Assembly (NCBI RefSeq): GCF_014899185.1
Contig: NZ_CP045201.1
Coordinates: forward strand, 666,501-730,500
Source of the DNA: Pseudooceanicola spongiae
GTDB taxonomy: Bacteria; Pseudomonadota; Alphaproteobacteria; Rhodobacterales; Rhodobacteraceae
DNA length: 64,000 nucleotides
Reading direction: 5' to 3'
This document shows, piece after piece, positions 26,316 through 35,678 of this stretch. The notes under the pieces were generated by a model. The model searched no databases and was not told the origin of the DNA. It was given only the letters and a program-made list of their open reading frames with translations. The stretch's first letter is position 1, and each line of letters opens with the position of its first letter. The translations under genes and the position numbers were made by a program.

Positions 26316-26990
26316 TCAGGCGTCGCCGGGTACGCCGTAGGAGGGCGCGGCGCGCGGGTCGAGGGCGCGTTGCACGTAGGCCTCCAGTTGTGGGGCGTAG
26401 ACCTGCCATGCAGCAGCGACGGCCTCGATCGGGCAGGCGAGGGTCCAGTCGCAGCGTAGCTCAGCCACCGGCCAGCTGACGCGGTCGACGATGAGCAGGC
26501 CAGCCGAGTGCACAGGCCCGGCCTCGCCCCCCGCCGCAAGACCGGCGCGCAGGGCGGCGATCAGGCGGTCGCCGATATGGCCGGAGTTGGCGAGAAAGCT
26601 GTCCAGAATGGCCTGCGGCACGCCGTCATTGGCCAGCAGATTGCCCGCCGAGGCGACGTTGTCGGCCTGCGCCTGCGTCCAGATGCCAAGCGACTGCGGG
26701 CCGGAGTGGATCGCGGTCTGCCCCAGAACATCCACGGCAAGCACCTGACGATAGGCGATAAAACGGCCGCGCTTCTGGACTTCGGCAATCGCCTCGGCGG
26801 CGCTCAGACCCGATTGCATCAGGTCGAGCGTCAGCGGGCCCAGCGTCGGGTCAGTGACATTCTGGCTGGCCACGGCGCCAACCCCGGCGCGCGCAAAGGC
26901 GCAGCGCGCGGCCACGGCGGGCGAGGAGGAGGCGATGGCCATGCCGAACATGCCGGTTTCAGCGCAGCGCGCCACAAGCGAGAAGGTCAT
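26316..26990 (-). CDS. DUF1028 family protein (putative Ntn-hydrolase-like)
   Basis: The 224-residue protein is recognised as DUF1028 by its start (MTFSLVARCAETGMFGMAIAS) and the segments GAVASQNVTDPTLGP and GNLLANDGV. The domain resembles N-terminal nucleophile hydrolases, and activity is not established. The gene is the last of an operon with RidA (2 bp apart) and a flavin monooxygenase. DUF1028 and RidA genes often lie in amino acid or amine catabolic clusters. Confidence 0.85.
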   Translation of the reverse strand: MTFSLVARCAETGMFGMAIASSSPAVAARCAFARAGVGAVASQNVTDPTLGPLTLDLMQSGLSAAEAIAEVQKRGRFIAYRQVLAVDVLGQTAIHSGPQSLGIWTQAQADNVASAGNLLANDGVPQAILDSFLANSGHIGDRLIAALRAGLAAGGEAGPVHSAGLLIVDRVSWPVAELRCDWTLACPIEAVAAAWQVYAPQLEAYVQRALDPRAAPSYGVPGDA

Positions 26991-26992
26991 CC

Positions 26993-27412
26993 TCAGGCGT
27001 CCGGGATCACGGCTGTGGCGTCAATCTCGACCAGCCATTCGGGACGGGCGAGGGCGCTGACCACCAGACCGGTCGACACCGGGTGCACACCTTTGATGTA
27101 GCTGCCCATGGTGCGATAGACGGCCTCTCGGTGGCGCACGTCGGTGATATAGACGACGACCTTCACCAGATGCTCCATGCGGCCCCCGGCCTCTTCGATC
27201 AGCTGGCGGATGTTCTGCATCACCTTGTGGGTCTGATCCACCGGGTCGTGGCTGTCGATGCTTTTGGCGGTGTCCAGATCCTGTGGGCACTGGCCGCGCA
27301 TATAGACGGTGCTGCCACCGCGTGTCACCACCGCCTGACAGAGATCGTTGTCGAGGCTCTGTTCGGGATAGGTCAGGGCCGTGTTGAAGGGGCGGATACG
27401 GGTATGGGCCAT
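26993..27412 (-). CDS. RidA (YjgF/UK114) family protein
   Basis: The 139-residue protein has the RidA fold, with YMRGQCPQDLDT early on, the central QTHKVMQNIRQLIEEAGG helix and VVVYITDVRHRE. RidA proteins deaminate reactive enamines/imines released by flavin or PLP enzymes. The catalytic arginine of true RidA, expected near the C-terminus, is not obvious here (ARPEWLVEIDATAV), so it may belong to another subgroup. It sits between the monooxygenase and DUF1028 genes, which suggests it handles an imine made by the monooxygenase. Confidence 0.88.
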   Translation of the reverse strand: MAHTRIRPFNTALTYPEQSLDNDLCQAVVTRGGSTVYMRGQCPQDLDTAKSIDSHDPVDQTHKVMQNIRQLIEEAGGRMEHLVKVVVYITDVRHREAVYRTMGSYIKGVHPVSTGLVVSALARPEWLVEIDATAVIPDA

Positions 27413-27478
27413 GGGGCGCTCCGGTTTGAGGATGTCTGGGGGCAGGTCAGGGGGCGGGGGTGTCAGGGAGGGGCGGCG

Positions 27479-28729
27479 TCAGGGCGTGGGGGTGTAGGCG
27501 CGATAATCGCGCTGTTTGGCGATGTGGTCGGCGATATATTTGGCGTCATACCAGACGCCCCAGATAAAGGACGAGCCGCGCCGCGTCTGCCACGGCAGGC
27601 CGAGGAAATAGAGCCCCGGTTCGCTTGCGATGCCGCGCCGGTGCAGCGGGCGCCCGGTGGCGTCGCAGGCGTCGAGCTTGAGCCAGCTGTAATCGGCGCT
27701 GTAGCCGGTGGCCCAGATCACCGTGGTGATCCCGGCGGCGGCCAGATCCAGACTGCGCAGGGGATCGCGGACGCAATCGGGGTCCGGGCCGATGATATGG
27801 GCGTCGAGGTCCTGCGGCAGGTTCAGCCCGTTGCGGGCAGCATAGGCATCCGCCTCGGCCAGCAGCGCCAAATAATAGGCATCGCCGCGCGCGATGTTGT
27901 CGCCCAGATCGGCGGCGAGCTGCAGCGCCCCCTCCGCAAACCCCTCGGCCCGGCCCAGCAGTGTCATGCCCGCGGCGGCGAGCTTGCGAAAGTCGATGGT
28001 CTGGCCGCCGTTGGCGCCGCTGACGGCAATGGTGGTGTGGCGATCGCGCGGGCGCGCCTCGGCGTCCCATTTGTTCAGCACGCCCAGCCACCAGACGAAA
28101 TCACGCCCGCGATAGCGCCGGGGCGGGCGGTCATGCGCGCCGACGCTGAGATAGACCTTGCGCCCGGCCTCCTGCAGTTCCTGCGCGATCTGCACCCCCG
28201 AGGAGCCCGCGCCGATCACCAGAACCGCGCCGCTCGCCAGTGCGTCGGGGTTGCGATAGGCGGCGGAGTGCATCTGCGTGATGCCGGTGGAGTCGGGGAT
28301 CAGCGGTGGAAACACCGGGGTCTGAAACGCGCCGGTGGCGGCGATGACATAATCGGCCTCGATCACCCCGGCGGAGGTTTCGGCGTGAAATCCCGGCTGG
28401 CCGCTGCGGCGCGTGACCGCGCGCACCTCAACCCCGCAGCGCACGGGCGCGGCGATCCGGGCGGCATAGGCCTCAAAATAATCGGCGACCTGTTCCTTGG
28501 GGGCGAACCCGTCGGGGCCGGTGTGGGCGAAGTCCATACCGGGAAAGCGGTCGTGCCACGCCGGGCCATTGGCCACCAGCGAAGCCCAGCGCCCGGTGCG
28601 CCAGCGCTCGGCGATGCGGTCCCGCTCGAGCACGATATGAGAGATGCCGCGCGCGCTGAGGTGTTCGCTCATCGCGAGACCCGCCTGTCCGGCGCCGACG
28701 ATCAGGGCCTGAGTGGTTTCGGCTGACAT
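27479..28729 (-). CDS. Flavin-containing monooxygenase (NAD(P)/FAD-dependent)
   Basis: The 416-residue enzyme has two dinucleotide-binding motifs: GAGQAG (12-17, FAD) and GAGSSG (173-178, NADPH). Between them lies an FMO-like linker (IVLERDRIAERWRTGRWASL; HSAAYRNP, a variant fingerprint). A conserved ATGY motif appears at IWATGYSADYSWL. It should oxygenate a nitrogen- or sulfur-containing substrate. It is the first gene of the leftward operon with RidA and DUF1028, which hints at amine or amino acid oxidation. Confidence 0.88.
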   Translation of the reverse strand: MSAETTQALIVGAGQAGLAMSEHLSARGISHIVLERDRIAERWRTGRWASLVANGPAWHDRFPGMDFAHTGPDGFAPKEQVADYFEAYAARIAAPVRCGVEVRAVTRRSGQPGFHAETSAGVIEADYVIAATGAFQTPVFPPLIPDSTGITQMHSAAYRNPDALASGAVLVIGAGSSGVQIAQELQEAGRKVYLSVGAHDRPPRRYRGRDFVWWLGVLNKWDAEARPRDRHTTIAVSGANGGQTIDFRKLAAAGMTLLGRAEGFAEGALQLAADLGDNIARGDAYYLALLAEADAYAARNGLNLPQDLDAHIIGPDPDCVRDPLRSLDLAAAGITTVIWATGYSADYSWLKLDACDATGRPLHRRGIASEPGLYFLGLPWQTRRGSSFIWGVWYDAKYIADHIAKQRDYRAYTPTP

Positions 28730-29309
28730 GGCGTGGTCCTTTCGCAGGAAGCTGGTCGCAAAGGGGGGCGGCAGGGCAGTGGTGCGGCAACTCTAACGGC
28801 GCGGGCGGTGATGCCAAGGGGCCGCGTCCTGGCGGGGCGCTGTCGCTATGCCACAGGGCCTGCTTCGGGCAAATTGCGGGCAGGGCGGCAAAACCGGGCG
28901 GTTTCATGGGATTGCAGAGGCAAAGTGCAAGGGCGCGCAGGCCAATTCGTTCTGACAAGAAATTGAACATCGCGCAGCGCAAAGGGTCCCGCCGCGTCAG
29001 AGGGCGCGCGCATCCCGAAAGGCCGACCCCGGCATAGCGGAGTTCTGCCTTTTATTAAAAGCGTTTCTAGGCCCGGGCAGGGCGCAGGGCCAGCCCCCGT
29101 GGCGACCCGTTTCAGCACAGTTGCGTGAGGGTCGCGCGATCCATGCAAGACGCGCTGCGGCGCATTCTCGACTTGCCTCTGCGGCATGGGGCTTTATCCA
29201 AGGGACTTAGCAAACTGTAAACTGAGCGTTGCCCCCGAAACCGGGGTGCGGCGCATGTCTCGAGCGCAGCGTCGGCGGCATCGAGAGAGAGGATAATGGC
29301 CAGAGACTG
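28730..29309. other. Intergenic region between divergent monooxygenase and Mrp operons
   Basis: These 580 bp must hold the promoters of both operons. Frames here are short and not protein-like. An AT-richer patch (TTTTATTAAAAGCG, 29050-29063) and a TTGCCT...TATCCA pair near 29174-29201 are possible promoter parts for the Mrp operon. No RNA gene was recognised. Confidence 0.4.
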
Positions 29310-32207
29310 ATGTCCCTATTTCTGATCGTCGCATTACCGTTTCTCGGGGCGCTGCTGCCCGGCCTGATGGTTCAGGCGGGCCGGCGGACGTGTACCCTCA
29401 TGACCTTCCTTGTCACGGCGACGGCGCTGATTGGTCTGCTGACCCATCTGCCGGCAGTGCTGCAGGGCGAGGTGATCTCGGCCCAGATCAGCTGGCTGCC
29501 GTCGCTGGGGCTGAACGTGAACCTGTTTCTGGACGGGCTGGGGATGTTCTTTGCCTGCCTGATCCTAGGCATCGGCCTGCTGGTGATCGTCTACGCCGGG
29601 GCATACCTGTCGCGTGACGACAACATGGGCGAGTTCTTCAGCTATCTGCTGCTGTTCCAAGGCGCGATGGTCGGCATCGTGTTGTGCGACAACATCCTGA
29701 TGTTGCTGGTGTTCTGGGAGCTGACCTCGCTGTCGTCCTTCCTGCTGATCGGCTTCTGGAAGCACCTGCCCGAGGGGCGTCAGGGCGCGCGCATGGCACT
29801 GGCCGTGACCGGCATGGGCGGCCTTGCGATGATCGGGGGCATGCTGCTGCTGGGTCAGATCGCGGGCAGCTATGACCTGAGCACGATCCTGCAGAACCGA
29901 GAGCTGATCCAGGCCTCGCCGCTGTATCTGCCGGCGCTGCTGCTGATCCTGCTGGGCTGTTTCACCAAATCGGCGCAGTTCCCGTTCCACTTCTGGCTGC
30001 CGCATGCCATGGCCGCACCGACGCCGGTGTCGGCCTATCTGCACTCGGCCACGATGGTGAAGGCGGGGATTTTCCTGATGGCGCGGCTCTGGCCGGTGCT
30101 GTCGGGCACGCCGGAGTGGTTCTGGATCGTCACCTCGGCCGGTCTGATCACGATGGTGCTGGGCGCGGTGATCGCGCTGTTCAAGAATGACCTCAAGGCT
30201 CTGCTGGCGTTTTCCACCGTGTCGCACCTTGGTCTGATCACGATGCTGCTGGGGATCGGCACGCCTTACGCGGCGATGGCGGCGGTGTTTCACATCTTCA
30301 ACCACGCCACCTTCAAGGCGGCACTGTTCATGAGCGCGGGGATCATCGACCACGGTGCTCATACCCGCGACATCCCAAAGCTTGGTGGGTTGCGCACGCT
30401 GATGCCGGTCACCTTCGTGATCAGCGCCATTGCGTCGCTGTCGATGGCGGGGATTCCCCTGTTCAACGGCTTCCTGTCGAAAGAGATGATGCTGGAGCAG
30501 GCCGTGCACACCACGCTCTGGGGCAATCCTTGGGTGATGCCGGTGCTGGCGACCTTTGGTGCGCTGTTTTCGGCGGCCTATGCATTTCGCTATATCAGCC
30601 ACGTTTTTCTGGGGCCGGAGCGGCATGATTATCCCGCGCATCCGCATGATCCCGGTTTCGGCATGTGGGGCCCGCCCGCCTTTCTGACGGTTCTGGTGAT
30701 CGTCGTCGGCGTCGCGCCTTTCCTCGCCGAGCCCTTTGTGCGGCTGGTCACAAGTGCGGTTCTGGGCGGCACGGCGCCGCTGCCGGATGCCCATCTGAAG
30801 ATCTGGCACGGGCTGACGCCAGCGCTCTATATGTCGGGCATCGCGGTTGTCGGCGGTCTGATCCTGCTGGCCGGGCAGCGCCCGCTGGCGCGGGTCTGGG
30901 ACGCGACGCCGCGCCCGGAGGCCAAGGTCATCTTCGACGGGCTGATCGCACGCTGTGTCAGCGCCGCCCGCCGTTTGACCGAAACCCTGCACGACGGATC
31001 GCTGACCCGCTACGCTGCGATCCTGACCGTGACGGCGGTGATAGTGGGCGCTTATGCCTGGTTCTCCGGCGGCACCTCTGTCCCGACACATGAGCTGATC
31101 CCGCTGTCGCCAATGCCCGTCGCGGGCTGGCTGCTGCTGGTGAGCGCGGCGGGCTTCCTCGTCTATTGTCACCGCAACCGCCTTCTGGCGCTGGTGCTCA
31201 TGGGGGTGATCGGTCTGGTTGTCTCGATCGGGTTCAACTATCTCAGCGCGCCGGACCTTGCCCTGACCCAGCTGTCGGTCGAGGTGGTGACGATCATCCT
31301 GATGCTGCTCGCGCTCAACTTTCTGCCGGACTACACCCCGGTCGAGAGCAGCTGGCCGCGCCGCATCCGCGATGGCGTGATTGCGCTGGCGGCGGGGATT
31401 TCCACCTCGCTTCTGGTCTATGGCATGCTGATCCGGGATTTCCCGTTCTCCTCGATCTCTGAGTTCCATCTGGCGAATTCCTATAAGGGCGGCGGCGGCA
31501 CCAATGTCGTCAACGTGATCCTCGTCGACTTCCGGGGCTTTGATACCTTTGGCGAGATCATCGTCCTCGGGATTGCTGCGCTGATCATCTACGCCATCAC
31601 CGAGGCGCTGCTGAACGGCCCGGTGCGCCGCACTCTCGCCAAGCGCGAAGCGGAGTTTCCGCTGGCCGGGGATGCGCACCCGCTGCTGATGGTGGTGATC
31701 ACCCGCGTCATGCTGCCGGTGGTGCTGATGGTCGGCATCTACATCCTGCTGCGTGGCCATAACGAGCCTGGCGGCGGTTTCATCGCCGGTCTGATCGTGG
31801 CGATCGCGGTGGTGGTGCAATACATGGCCTCGGGCTTTGCCTGGGCGGATGAGCGGCAGCGCTATCCCTATCACACGATCATCGGCTCGGGTGTGCTGGT
31901 GGCGGGCCTCACCGGCATCGGCGCCTGGTTTGCGGGCCAGCCCTTCCTGACCTCGGCGTTTGGCTACTTCCGGATCCCGCCGATGGCCAAGTTCGAGCTG
32001 GCGACAGCCATGGGCTTTGACCTTGGCGTGTTCCTGGCGGTGGTCGGCGCGGTGATGCTGTCGCTTGAGAGCTTCTCGCGGCTGGCGCGGCCCGCACGGG
32101 CCAAGGTCAGCGATCACGCGATGGATATCGACCCGTCGCGCAGCGAGGCCGCGACCGGCAAGATAGACGACCCGACCCTGGGTTCAAACGGCGGAAAGGA
32201 GGCCTGA
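29310..32207 (+). CDS. mrpA: Mrp Na+/H+ antiporter subunit A fused to B
   Basis: The 965-residue integral membrane protein opens with MSLFLIVALPFLGALLPGLM. The antiporter-like core (about residues 90-420) contains FWELTSLSSFLLIGFW and the helix KSAQFPFHFWLPHAMAAPTP. The C-terminal part (about 790-935) is MrpB-like (VVLMVGIYILLRGHNEPGGG), so A and B are one polypeptide, as in other alphaproteobacteria. The complex exports Na+ against H+. The ATG at 29310 marks the first hydrophobic segment. It is the first of six genes (A/B, C, D, E, F, G), the next starting 1 bp after its stop. Confidence 0.95.
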   Translation: MSLFLIVALPFLGALLPGLMVQAGRRTCTLMTFLVTATALIGLLTHLPAVLQGEVISAQISWLPSLGLNVNLFLDGLGMFFACLILGIGLLVIVYAGAYLSRDDNMGEFFSYLLLFQGAMVGIVLCDNILMLLVFWELTSLSSFLLIGFWKHLPEGRQGARMALAVTGMGGLAMIGGMLLLGQIAGSYDLSTILQNRELIQASPLYLPALLLILLGCFTKSAQFPFHFWLPHAMAAPTPVSAYLHSATMVKAGIFLMARLWPVLSGTPEWFWIVTSAGLITMVLGAVIALFKNDLKALLAFSTVSHLGLITMLLGIGTPYAAMAAVFHIFNHATFKAALFMSAGIIDHGAHTRDIPKLGGLRTLMPVTFVISAIASLSMAGIPLFNGFLSKEMMLEQAVHTTLWGNPWVMPVLATFGALFSAAYAFRYISHVFLGPERHDYPAHPHDPGFGMWGPPAFLTVLVIVVGVAPFLAEPFVRLVTSAVLGGTAPLPDAHLKIWHGLTPALYMSGIAVVGGLILLAGQRPLARVWDATPRPEAKVIFDGLIARCVSAARRLTETLHDGSLTRYAAILTVTAVIVGAYAWFSGGTSVPTHELIPLSPMPVAGWLLLVSAAGFLVYCHRNRLLALVLMGVIGLVVSIGFNYLSAPDLALTQLSVEVVTIILMLLALNFLPDYTPVESSWPRRIRDGVIALAAGISTSLLVYGMLIRDFPFSSISEFHLANSYKGGGGTNVVNVILVDFRGFDTFGEIIVLGIAALIIYAITEALLNGPVRRTLAKREAEFPLAGDAHPLLMVVITRVMLPVVLMVGIYILLRGHNEPGGGFIAGLIVAIAVVVQYMASGFAWADERQRYPYHTIIGSGVLVAGLTGIGAWFAGQPFLTSAFGYFRIPPMAKFELATAMGFDLGVFLAVVGAVMLSLESFSRLARPARAKVSDHAMDIDPSRSEAATGKIDDPTLGSNGGKEA

Positions 32208-32208
32208 G

Positions 32209-32571
32209 ATGGAGTTTCTGGTTGCAAGCTCAATCGGTGTGCTGACCGTCGCGGGGGTCTACCTCGTGCTGCGTCTGCGCACCTTTCCGGTGATCCTGGG
32301 CACCTCGCTGCTCAGCTATGCAGTGAACGTGTTCCTGTTCGCGACGGGGCGGCTGGTGGTCAACCGTCCGCCGATCCTGTCTGACGACGCGCTGAGCTAT
32401 ACCGATCCGCTGCCGCAGGCGCTGGTGCTGACCGCCATCGTGATTTCCTTCGGGATGACGGCTGTGGTGGTGATGATCGCCCTTGGCGCCTACCTCAGTT
32501 CAAACGACGACCATGTCGATGACCTCCCCGAGGGGCTGACGACAAGTGACAAAGGCGAGGGCGGCGCATGA
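32209..32571 (+). CDS. mrpC: Mrp Na+/H+ antiporter subunit C
   Basis: The 120-residue NuoK-like subunit has three membrane helices. Family features include AGVYLVLRLRTFPVILGTSL and DPLPQALVLTAIVISFGMTA. It starts 1 bp after mrpA and overlaps mrpD by 4 bp (ATGA). It is an essential membrane part of the Mrp complex. Confidence 0.94.
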   Translation: MEFLVASSIGVLTVAGVYLVLRLRTFPVILGTSLLSYAVNVFLFATGRLVVNRPPILSDDALSYTDPLPQALVLTAIVISFGMTAVVVMIALGAYLSSNDDHVDDLPEGLTTSDKGEGGA

Positions 32572-34223
32572 CCCACTGGATCATTACCCCGATCGTCCTG
32601 CCGGCCATGATGGCCGCCTTCAACGTGCTGGTGCTGCGGCATCACATGACGCTTGAGCGTGTCTTTTCAATGGCTTCCATGGTGGCCCTGCTGGGGATTG
32701 CCGCGGGTCTGTTCTATGGCGCTTCGGATGGCACGATGACGCTCTACCAGCTCGGCAACTGGGCGGCGCCCTTTGGCATCGTGCTGGTGGGGGACCGTCT
32801 GTCGACGCTGTTCGTGCTGCTGACGGCCATTCTGGCGGTGCTGGTGCTGCTCTATGCCATCGGCTCGGGCTGGGACAAACGTGGCAAGCATTTCCACGCG
32901 CTGTTCCAGTTTCAGGTGATGGGCATCATGGGGGCGTTCCTGACGGGGGATGCGTTCAACCTGTTCGTCTTCTTCGAGGTGCTGCTGATTGCCTCCTACG
33001 GGCTGATGATCCATGCCGGTGGCGCGGATCGGTTTCGTGTCGGTGTGCAGTATGTGGTGTTCAACCTGCTCGGCTCCACCCTGTTCCTGTTCGCGCTCGG
33101 CACAATCTATGCCGAGACGGGGACGCTGAACATGGCCGACCTCGCACAGCGTATCGCAGCACTGCCCGCCGATCACACGGCGGGGCTGCGGGTTGGTGCG
33201 GTGTTGCTGCTGATGGTCTTCGCGATCAAGGCCGCGATCCTGCCGCTGCACTTCTGGCTGCCCTCGGCCTATGCCACGGCGCCCGCGCCAGTCGCGGCGC
33301 TGTTTGCCATCATGACCAAGGTCGGCGCCTATGCGATCATCCGCTTCTTCACGCTGGTTTTCCCGCCCGAGCTGACGATCACCCAAGGCCTGTTTGACAC
33401 ATGGCTGCTGCCGGCGGCGCTGCTGACACTGGCGCTCGGCATGATCGGGGTTCTGGCGGCACGTCAGCTGGACCGGCTGGTGGCGTTTTCGGTGATCGGC
33501 TCGATGGGGATGCTGATGGCGGCTGTGGCTGTCTTCACCCATGCGGGCATCACCGCTGCGCTCTATTATGCGCTGAACTCGACCTTCGCGACGGCCGCGC
33601 TGTTCCTGATCGTCGACGTGGTGCGCACCCGGCGGGCCCAGAACAGCGTCGCTCTGCAGGCTGAGGCTCCGATTGCGGGGGGCGCGCTGATTGCGGGCAT
33701 GTTCTTTGCCGCGGCGATTGCCATGGCGGGCCTGCCGCCGCTGTCGGGCTTTGTCGGCAAGCTTATGATCCTGGAGGCGACCTTTGACTCACCTCTTGTT
33801 TGGTGGGTCTGGGCGGTTGTCCTCGGCTCCAGCCTTGTTGCGGTCGTCGGCTTTGCCCGCGCGGGCAGCACGCTGTTCTGGAAAAGCCACGCGATCGAGG
33901 GCGACCCCTATTGCGCCGACGATCCCGAAGATGATCAGGCCGAACATGAGCTGCGCGATCCGACCGAGGCCGTGCCCGCTTTGCCGGTGATCGCCATCGG
34001 TGGCCTGCTGGCCTGCCTTGTCGCCATCACCGTCTTTGCCGGGCCGATCCAGCGCCAGCTCTCGGCCACGGCTGACCAGCTGTTTGACACGGCCCCCTAT
34101 ATCTCGCTGGTGCTGGAGACTCCGGGCCGCGCGATCAAGGACAGCCATGGCGCGGACGGCGAAGACCACTCGGCGGACGCCGACCACGCCGAACCCCCTG
34201 CCATGGGCGAGAAGGAGCACTGA
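32568..34223 (+). CDS. mrpD: Mrp Na+/H+ antiporter subunit D
   Basis: The 551-residue NuoN/M-like proton-translocating subunit has about 14 membrane helices. Conserved stretches are FVFFEVLLIASYGLM (glutamate in a membrane helix), KAAILPLHFWLPSAYATAPA and MAGLPPLSGFVGKLMILEA. A charged, acidic and histidine-rich tail (DGEDHSADADHAEPP) ends the protein. It is translationally coupled to mrpC and followed by mrpE after 1 bp. Confidence 0.95.
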   Translation: MTHWIITPIVLPAMMAAFNVLVLRHHMTLERVFSMASMVALLGIAAGLFYGASDGTMTLYQLGNWAAPFGIVLVGDRLSTLFVLLTAILAVLVLLYAIGSGWDKRGKHFHALFQFQVMGIMGAFLTGDAFNLFVFFEVLLIASYGLMIHAGGADRFRVGVQYVVFNLLGSTLFLFALGTIYAETGTLNMADLAQRIAALPADHTAGLRVGAVLLLMVFAIKAAILPLHFWLPSAYATAPAPVAALFAIMTKVGAYAIIRFFTLVFPPELTITQGLFDTWLLPAALLTLALGMIGVLAARQLDRLVAFSVIGSMGMLMAAVAVFTHAGITAALYYALNSTFATAALFLIVDVVRTRRAQNSVALQAEAPIAGGALIAGMFFAAAIAMAGLPPLSGFVGKLMILEATFDSPLVWWVWAVVLGSSLVAVVGFARAGSTLFWKSHAIEGDPYCADDPEDDQAEHELRDPTEAVPALPVIAIGGLLACLVAITVFAGPIQRQLSATADQLFDTAPYISLVLETPGRAIKDSHGADGEDHSADADHAEPPAMGEKEH

Positions 34224-34224
34224 G

Positions 34225-34728
34225 ATGCCTGTAAAGCTGTTTCACCGCGTGTTCCCGCACCCGCTGCTGACCCTGCTTCTGGTGGTCGTGTGGTGCCTGC
34301 TGAGCAATTACCTTAGCCTTGGTACGGTGGTTTTCGGGCTGATCCTCGGCACCATCATTCCCATCGTCACGGCCGCCTACTGGCCGCGCCGTCCGTTGCT
34401 GAAGCGCCCGGTCAAGCTGGGGTTTTACGTCCTGCTGGTGATCTGGGATATCCTTGTCGCCAACGTGCAAGTGGCGCTGATCGTGGTGTTCAAGAGCAAT
34501 GCCAAGATGAAGCCCAACTGGGTCACCATTCCGCTGGATATCCGTACGCCCGAGGCGATTGCGATGCTGGCCGGCACCATCACCCTGACGCCCGGCACCG
34601 TTTCGGCGGATCTGTCGGACGAGGGGCATTCCCTGCTGGTGCATGCGCTGGATGCGCCGGACCCGGACGCCGTGCGCGATGACATCAAGAACCGCTACGA
34701 ACGTCGACTGAAGGAGATTTTCGAATGA
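34225..34728 (+). CDS. mrpE: Mrp Na+/H+ antiporter subunit E
   Basis: The 167-residue subunit has an N-terminal membrane hairpin (LLTLLLVVVWCLLSNYLSLG) and the MrpE family segment ITLTPGTVSADL with a soluble C-terminus. The ATG at 34225 follows the mrpD stop immediately and is preceded by AAGGAG. It overlaps mrpF by 4 bp. Confidence 0.94.
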   Translation: MPVKLFHRVFPHPLLTLLLVVVWCLLSNYLSLGTVVFGLILGTIIPIVTAAYWPRRPLLKRPVKLGFYVLLVIWDILVANVQVALIVVFKSNAKMKPNWVTIPLDIRTPEAIAMLAGTITLTPGTVSADLSDEGHSLLVHALDAPDPDAVRDDIKNRYERRLKEIFE

Positions 34729-34994
34729 TCACCTATGCGCTCTATTTCGCCTTCGCCTGCGTGGGCCTGTCGCTGGTCATGGCGATGTGGCGGCTGGCCC
34801 GGGGCCCCGGGATCGGCGACCGCGTGCTGGCGCTGGATACCATGTCGGTCAATGCGGTGGCGTTGATCATCGTGATGGGCATGGCCGGTCAGACCCAGAT
34901 CTATTTCGAGGCGGCACTGATCATCGCCATGCTCGGATTTGTCTCAACCGTCGCCTATGCGCGCTTTGTCCTTCGGGCGGATATCATCGAATGA
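34725..34994 (+). CDS. mrpF: Mrp Na+/H+ antiporter subunit F
   Basis: The 89-residue subunit has three membrane helices with the conserved RLARGPGIGDRVLALDTMSV loop. It overlaps mrpE and mrpG by 4 bp each, so all are read from one coupled message. Confidence 0.94.
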   Translation: MITYALYFAFACVGLSLVMAMWRLARGPGIGDRVLALDTMSVNAVALIIVMGMAGQTQIYFEAALIIAMLGFVSTVAYARFVLRADIIE

Positions 34995-35353
34995 GCCAGA
35001 TTGCCGAAATCCTCATCACCGCTCTGATCGTCATCGGATCGCTGTTCACGCTGATCGGCTCGTTCGGTTTGGTCAAGCTGAACCTGCCGATGTCGCGCCT
35101 GCATGCCCCCACCAAGGCCGGTACGCTGGGCGTCGGGGGCATCCTGCTGGCGTCGATGGTCTATAGCTTTGCCGTCGGCCAGGGATCGCTGCATGAGCTG
35201 TTGATCGCGGCCTTCCTGTTCGTCACCGCGCCTGTGTCGGCCTATTTCATCGCCAAGGTGCATATCCACAAGGGCAAGCTGGGGCAGGAGCTGCCACCGC
35301 CGCCCGCCGACAGCATCTGGGCGACCAAGGCGAAAGCCCTGCCGGAGGAGTGA
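34991..35353 (+). CDS. mrpG: Mrp Na+/H+ antiporter subunit G
   Basis: The 120-residue subunit is recognised by GSFGLVKLNLPMSRLHAPTK and three membrane helices. It is the last gene of the operon. Its stop codon lies inside a terminator stem shared with the convergent clpS gene. The hydrophilic C-terminus (QELPPPPADSIWATK) is typical. Confidence 0.94.
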   Translation: MSQIAEILITALIVIGSLFTLIGSFGLVKLNLPMSRLHAPTKAGTLGVGGILLASMVYSFAVGQGSLHELLIAAFLFVTAPVSAYFIAKVHIHKGKLGQELPPPPADSIWATKAKALPEE

Positions 35354-35371
35354 GGCGTCACTCCTCCTTTT
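35344..35371. terminator. Bidirectional terminator containing both stop codons (mrpG/clpS)
   Basis: Perfect 10-bp arms (35344-35353 and 35358-35367), a 4-base loop and TTTT after the stem on the + strand. The mrpG stop (35351-35353) and the clpS stop (35358-35360, minus) both fall within the stem. Confidence 0.85.
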
Positions 35372-35663
35372 CAGAGGTGAAGGCCAGCGGGTAGCCGTGT
35401 TCGCGGCCCAGATCATTGGCCTGCTGTACCTTCATCTCGGCCACCTCACGGGTGAAGACGGCGACGACGCAGGCGCCGCGCTGGTGCGCGGTCATCATCA
35501 CCACGTCGGATTCCGCTTCGGTTATGCGAAACACCCGTCGCAGCACCTGCACGACAAATTCGCGCGGCGTGAAGTCATCGTTGAGCAGGATCACCTTATA
35601 GAGACGCGGCCGCTCGGTGCGGGTCGCGGTGGTGGTCTTGCGGTCGGTAATCACGTTTGGCAT
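35358..35663 (-). CDS. clpS: ATP-dependent Clp protease adaptor ClpS
   Basis: The 101-residue adaptor delivers N-degron proteins to ClpAP. Conserved signs are YKVILLNDDFTPREFVV, the AHQRG loop (MMTAHQRGACVVAVFTREVA) and the terminal FTSEKEE. The flexible N-terminus (about 20 residues) is normal. No clpA is adjacent within the window; the downstream mrp operon is convergent. Confidence 0.96.
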   Translation of the reverse strand: MPNVITDRKTTTATRTERPRLYKVILLNDDFTPREFVVQVLRRVFRITEAESDVVMMTAHQRGACVVAVFTREVAEMKVQQANDLGREHGYPLAFTSEKEE

Positions 35664-35678
35664 CGGATCTGTCCTTTC

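Noticed and set aside
28846..29187. Minus-strand frame of 113 codons in the monooxygenase-mrpA gap
   Set aside because: No RBS or family features; the sequence reads as non-coding.
29565..32117. Minus-strand open frame (850 codons) over mrpA
   Set aside because: The plus strand encodes a typical Mrp membrane protein; the antisense product is hydrophilic low-complexity sequence.
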